Shown here: one piece after another, positions 59,395 through 64,000 of the stretch | Position numbering within the stretch: the stretch's first letter is position 1 | Layout of the letters: each line of letters starts with the position of its first letter | DNA from: Corallium rubrum | Taxonomy: Eukaryota; Cnidaria; Anthozoa; Scleralcyonacea; Coralliidae | NCBI GenBank assembly: GCA_964035015.1 | Contig: CAXIUP010000186.1 | Span: 248,001-312,000 of the forward strand | Direction of reading: 5' to 3' | Length of the DNA: 64,000 bases | Position numbers and translations under genes: made by a program | Notes under the pieces: generated by a model | Database searches by the model: none | The model's input: only the letters and a program-made list of their open reading frames with translations | What the model was told of the DNA's origin: nothing

Positions 59395-59695
59395 GTTCGT
59401 GTGAAAATAAAATTTTGTGTGGCATAAATCGTTTGACTATTTTGCATTTACTCGACTTACTAATTAAGATGTCAAAAATTAGATGAAAACCGGTTTTCAT
59501 CTAATATCTGGAGTGGTATACGATTTTAGCGTGTTTTCCTGGCGTATCCAACGTCAATCAGGTGATTGAGTGGACTATTGTAATTGGCTGATTATCTCAT
59601 GAATTATTAATGAGTTTTACATTGTTACATAACGACCGCACAATCGTACGTGCAGAGTATGCGAGACCTTTTGCATCTGTGGCAGACGAACATCA

Positions 59696-60000
59696 GTAGT
59701 ATAGTAAATGGGGGGTACGAGCACACTTTTTATTTTTTACCGCTCCTGTTACTTTTTAAAAAATATATGAAGTATTTCAGTTTAGAAATCCCCTGGTAGA
59801 TCTGTAAAAGTTTTATCACCACTTTAGAGGTACATGGAGGTGTGGGAATATTTTACTGCTCCCTTACAAATTTCCGTTATACACTCTAAGACAGATCTAT
59901 CAGAGGATTCTAAGCTGAAATACTTCACATATTTTTAAAAAATTAATAGTAGTGGCTAAAAAATAAAAAGATTTGCTCGTACCCCCATTTACTATACTAC
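59696..60000. mobile_element. MITE, about 305 bp, GTAGTATAGTAAATGGGG ends
   Basis: GTAGTATAGTAAATGGGGG... at the left is inverted at the right (...CCATTTACTATACTAC), and inner AAGTATTTCAG/CTGAAATACTT also pair. Non-coding. Confidence 0.8.
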
Positions 60001-60182
60001 ACAACAACAGAAGTAAATATATTTTTTCTACTATTGCTGCTGTTGGTGTAGGCCTTTTTTTCTACTGCATCTAATTAATAAATGCATATTTTCTAAATGT
60101 TTCTCTGATTTCAGTAATTTTTATTTTCTTATGTCCGTATGCATAACTATTAATGCCGTCTTCCAGTAGGTATCTCTTATCG

Positions 60183-61306
60183 TCAAAACAACTCAGAGAC
60201 ACTATTAATTTCATAACTACTTATCTGGTGATTCACACTTCTAATAGTTTTCATCTTATGTAAAAGCTGCTTTTTACCCATCAGAACTTCTTTATAGTTT
60301 TCATGTTTCATATTTTTCTTTATGACAACCTTTTTAATACCTTTTGCCTTTTTGTCACCTTTGTCGTTGTCTTTCATATATGAGTACATTTTACTTCTGA
60401 GTCCAACAAATTCTACAATGGGAACTCCTGCAGCCTCGTCCTTCATTTTGCCAATTACTTTTTTATTCTCCCTGAAGAAGTATTGCGAATCTTCTGGATA
60501 GTCGCTGTTATCAAATAGTGATTTACCTTTTTCAAGAAATCAGCGTAAGTGTCTTCAGCAGTAATTTCATAAAGTAGACTGTCTGTGTCAGTGAATAACA
60601 AATTTGCTTTTCTACCATACATTTTTCTAATATAGTTATAGTGAAAATCATACATAAGTGTTTTAGACAGATCTAGAATACACATACCAACAAATGCAGG
60701 TCTATTCAGTGTCAGACATTCTTTTATCTTATGAACAGCCACAAGGTCATCGTTAAATATTTTACTAATGAAAAAAGTAGGTTTAGATGCTAGTTTCAGT
60801 ACTTTTTTCTCATCAGTCACAAGTCTAACGTCAACCCTTTTTCTTAGATTTTCCATAGTTTTACCAAATACACTATTGTTCATCAGTTTAAAGAAGTCTT
60901 TTTGAAAAGCGTTTTTTGCCAGTGTTCTTTTTCCTGTATTGTAGTCTATATATTGCTTTAACCACGGAGATTGATTGAATTCTAATGCCCTATGGATTTT
61001 TGTTAACTTCATTCCTAACTCTGTATGAAGTCTCAGATTTCTGTAGTGTAGGACATATTTACTTTTGTTCATAAGACTGGGTACTAATTTTCCAACTCCG
61101 CCTACAGTTATATTAAATTTATTTCTGATCTGTTCACAGTAGTGAGAAAGCACTTCTTCTTTCACTTTCATTTTCTCAGGAGCTAATGGATAGTCATGTC
61201 TGTTGTGTAGTTTTTCTGGGTACTCTAGATCTACTTCTAGAATTAGACCCTTATTAGGGTCGTTCTTATAGTTACTTAGTGCCTCTCCGTCTATATCCTT
61301 TCTCCC
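60183..61306 (-). pseudogene. Family-B DNA polymerase fragment (protein-primed type)
   Basis: The frame 61171-60455 reads KNAFQKDFFKLMNNSVFGKT and MYGRKANLLFTDTDSLLYEI; the D-T-D catalytic motif and the K-x3-NSxFGK-like motif are those of DNA_pol_B_2, as in Polintons and linear plasmids. Upstream, GRKDIDGEAL to PEKLHNRHDYPLAPEK continues to about 61306, where a foldback element starts. Downstream, a Lys-rich segment (60446-60183) is in another frame. The N-terminal exonuclease half and all other Polinton genes are absent, so this is a remnant. Confidence 0.75.
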
Positions 61307-61745
61307 TTACAAAAATAAACTATAGTTTTTATGGAACAAAACTATAGTTTTCAAAACTAAAGTATTTTGGAACAAACTATAGTTGTAAAGACTATAGTTT
61401 TTAAACCAAAACTATAGTTTCATAAACTATAGTTAATGCTTTAAACTATAGTTTTTTTTAACTATAGTTTTAAAACCATGAAAGTATTTTGGAACAAAAC
61501 TATAGTTAATTCTTTGAACGTTTTCATGGCGATAAAGTAATATAAATAAGTTTTGTGGAAACACCACGTAAAATATTTCTTTGCTAATATTTCTTTTCAA
61601 AGAAATATTTTACGTGGTGTTTCCACAAAACTTATTTATAAAACTATAGTTTTCAAAACAAACTTTCGTTTAACAAACTATAGTTTTAAAGAAAACTATA
61701 CTGAAGAAAATTATAGTTTGCAGAATGCCAGAATCATAGTTTTCT
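61307..61745. mobile_element. Foldback element made of AACTATAGTT palindromes and a perfect hairpin
   Basis: At least ten copies of AAACTATAGTTT-like palindromes surround a perfect 42-bp inverted repeat (61541-61582 and 61599-61640) with a 16-nt loop. It interrupts the polymerase remnant at its left. Confidence 0.7.
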
Positions 61746-62294
61746 TTACGTTTATTATTTTCCAACCAGTGTTTTTTGCGAGAATGAAATATTTTTGTGG
61801 GGAATAAACAAGCCTCTAGGCTTCACCTTTGGCATTTTCAGGCACCTTAATAATTGGTTTACACAAGCACATAGTCTTTCCCTGGTTGATAACATAATTG
61901 GCTAAGATATGCTTTGCCAACTGTGTAATCAAACAGGGAAACACTATTTTGCAAGTTGGATTCAAAGTAATAAATAACAGCATTTTAATTTCATATATTT
62001 AAAGGTTTATTAACTTGATAAAAACATGCAATAAAGTTAACCTACTAAGTACAAAGTTAACATGCAACATTTTTTTAATGGAAATAATAATAAATATAAA
62101 ATAATTTTAAATCAAGTTGAATGTTTTCATTTTGAGGGGCAGTGTTCTCTTTTGATGCCACATCTTCAACTAGAGTTGAATAATTAAGGTTGTGACAAAG
62201 TCAAAGCTAATTGGTACAAGTGAAACTTTCTTTTATCCAAAAAATGCTAACTCAGAGATCACACCATCTTGTTGGACCCATGAATTAGAATAAC

Positions 62295-62485
62295 TCACTC
62301 TAAGAAAAGGTGTGTTAAATAATTAACACAACTTTTTTGTCCAAATTTTAACACACCTTAAGTTAGGTTTTCTAACACACCTTAAGAGTTGGTTATTTAA
62401 CACACATTGGTATGTTATATATTAACACATGTTAAGATGTGTTACTGTATACTGTAGGTGTGTTAATACAAAGGTGTGCTACGCA
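62295..62485. repeat. Cluster of GTGTTAA / TTAACAC motifs
   Basis: More than eight copies in both orientations of GTGTGTTAA / TTAACACACC with AAGGTGTG at both edges (62306 and 62471). Likely a short MITE with internal repeats. Confidence 0.6.
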
Positions 62486-62699
62486 ACATGCCCTGTTTAA
62501 CATTGTCAACATAATTAATATATTTTAACACATGAACTGTGAGTGTTTACATCAGGATGACATTAAAGTATATGTATACAGTCACTTACTAAAATTATAC
62601 CAATATTATTAGTATGACATTATACCAGTTTGAGTCTTATATTTTATCAAACCGATCAACTTTCTAAAATATCCAGATGTGTGATATGTGTTCCTAGCA

Positions 62700-63050
<351 letters not shown>

Positions 63051-63060
63051 AGTATATATA

Positions 63061-63562
63061 CAGGGTGTATCAAAAAAAAGGCTACCCTTAGAAAATATAA
63101 TTAACATTCTTTTCAAATAACCTATTGTATATTGACAGCCCTGGACACCTCTGAAGTCACGGATGCGTAAAAACAAATGGTTTTATACACCTGGGAAATT
63201 AAGATAACTTGAAGTGTATGCATGGTGAAAGTATTAACTATTCAGTAACAGCTTTCCTTCTTGTTTAACTGATGTGCTGATGAATTTGTGTCTGGGTATA
63301 AGTTACTACAATAAATACGCGTTGCTCTGTGGTCAGTTGAACCATTTTTAATCGAACTGATATGAATATAATTAACATTTTTATTTCAGTTATGCTCCTT
63401 CATACGTTTAGAAGTTATCGTAATTTCCCAGGTGTATACGACCATTTGTTTTTTACGCATCCGTTACTTCAGAGGTGTCCAGGGCTGTCAATATACAATA
63501 GGTTATTTGAAAAGAATGTTAATTATATTTTCTAAGGGTAGCCTTTTTTTTTATACACCCTG
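63061..63562. mobile_element. Mariner-like MITE, 502 bp, 145-bp inverted ends
   Basis: CAGGGTGTATCAAAAAAAAG starts the element; the other end is ...TTTTATACACCCTG. TA lies on both sides. The inverted arms run about 145 bp with small differences. CAGGGTGT ends and a TA site are typical of Tc1/mariner; no transposase is present. Confidence 0.85.
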
Positions 63563-63599
63563 TATATATATATACATAAATATATACATAAATATACAC

Positions 63600-63648
<49 letters not shown>
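63600..63648. repeat. AT microsatellite
   Basis: (TA)n between the mariner-like MITE and the Penelope terminal repeats; another (TA)n starts at 63953 and runs to near the window end. Confidence 0.9.
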
Positions 63649-63654
<6 letters not shown>

Positions 63655-63740
63655 GGTATAGTAGGTTAATACTGCCGAAACAGAACGTTTCGATTGTTGT
63701 TTCAACACTGCCTACGCAGCACACTACTTTTATTACACTA

Positions 63741-63944
63741 AATATTACCAGGGTTAAGTCACGTTGGCCTGAAAAACAGAGAAAAATCTTCTCGACGTTT
63801 CGAGCGAAGGCCCTTCGTCAGGAGAAATTAGTGGGCCTTCGCTCGAAACATCGAGAAGGTTTTTCTCTGTTTTTCAGGCCAACGTGACTTAACCTTGGTA
63901 ATATTTGGATTTCAACCATGGCCGACGCTGTCCTAGAAGCTTTT
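63741..63944. mobile_element. Head-to-head Penelope terminal repeats
   Basis: 63741 to about 63829 is the inverted terminal region (…TTCAGGCCAACGTGACTT on the minus strand with CTGACGA) and about 63830-63944 the direct one, ending AGAAGCTTTT. TATTACACTA is present at both edges (63731-63740 and 63944-63953), so it is one insertion. Confidence 0.8.
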
Positions 63945-63948
63945 ATTA

Positions 63949-64000
<52 letters not shown>

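Noticed and set aside
60183-61306. Assigning the polymerase remnant to the giant transposon
   Set aside because: It lies about 28 kb outside the 6-bp duplication and is separated by other elements.

Overview
This is eukaryotic DNA from an early-branching animal, most likely a sponge or cnidarian; I cannot tell which. It is AT-rich, its coding exons are split by GT-AG introns, and it is packed with metazoan repeats: Penelope-like, CR1/L2-type LINE, Gypsy, Helitron-like, tyrosine-recombinase and mariner-type elements. There are no operons, rRNA genes, complete tRNA genes or CRISPR arrays.

The host backbone at the left is one large minus-strand gene. Its exons run from about 33571 down to 824 and encode a TKL-like protein kinase domain, a Cys/His hydrolase-like domain (OTU or papain-like) and a RecQ helicase with zinc-binding, winged-helix and Cys-rich C-terminal parts. 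The kinase exon at 33571-32982 and the exon starting at 6222 join in phase (the N-lobe and catalytic loop meet the DFG motif), although about 26.8 kb separates them. The gene looks damaged: I see four frame breaks, and the kinase HRD motif reads HRN.

The reason for the giant intron is the main discovery. A 25,163-bp DNA transposon at 7366-32528 sits in it, bounded by a 6-bp target duplication (CCCTAC) and by long terminal inverted repeats made of an 18+ bp end plus a roughly 47-bp subterminal tandem array. It carries a multi-exon DDE integrase gene on the minus strand (29466-25693). On the plus strand it carries a multi-exon alpha-kinase gene (7913-19891) and an unrecognised gene (20864-24447). 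Exon phases in the alpha-kinase and integrase genes agree at most junctions and their exons are open, unlike the surrounding host gene. A separate 2.3-kb element (29889-32203, 9-bp duplication) has split the right-hand repeat array. A full Penelope-like element (12436-15213) and a short second copy (17126-17586) lie in alpha-kinase introns.

From 34 to 59.4 kb the window is mostly retroelements: a truncated LINE (34.3-35.3 kb), a nearly complete two-ORF LINE with a SAP/coiled-coil/SGNH-hydrolase ORF1 (36.6-41.1 kb), a broken Gypsy element (47.9-50.4 kb), a Helitron-like fragment behind a 312-bp tandem duplication (50.9-53.2 kb), a second LINE (53.2-57.9 kb) and a tyrosine-recombinase gene (58.0-59.4 kb). 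The stretch from 42 to 47.8 kb is nearly gene-free and holds microsatellites and a 76-bp satellite. The right end has a family-B DNA polymerase remnant (60.2-61.3 kb), several foldback/MITE elements, long AT repeats and a head-to-head pair of Penelope terminal repeats.
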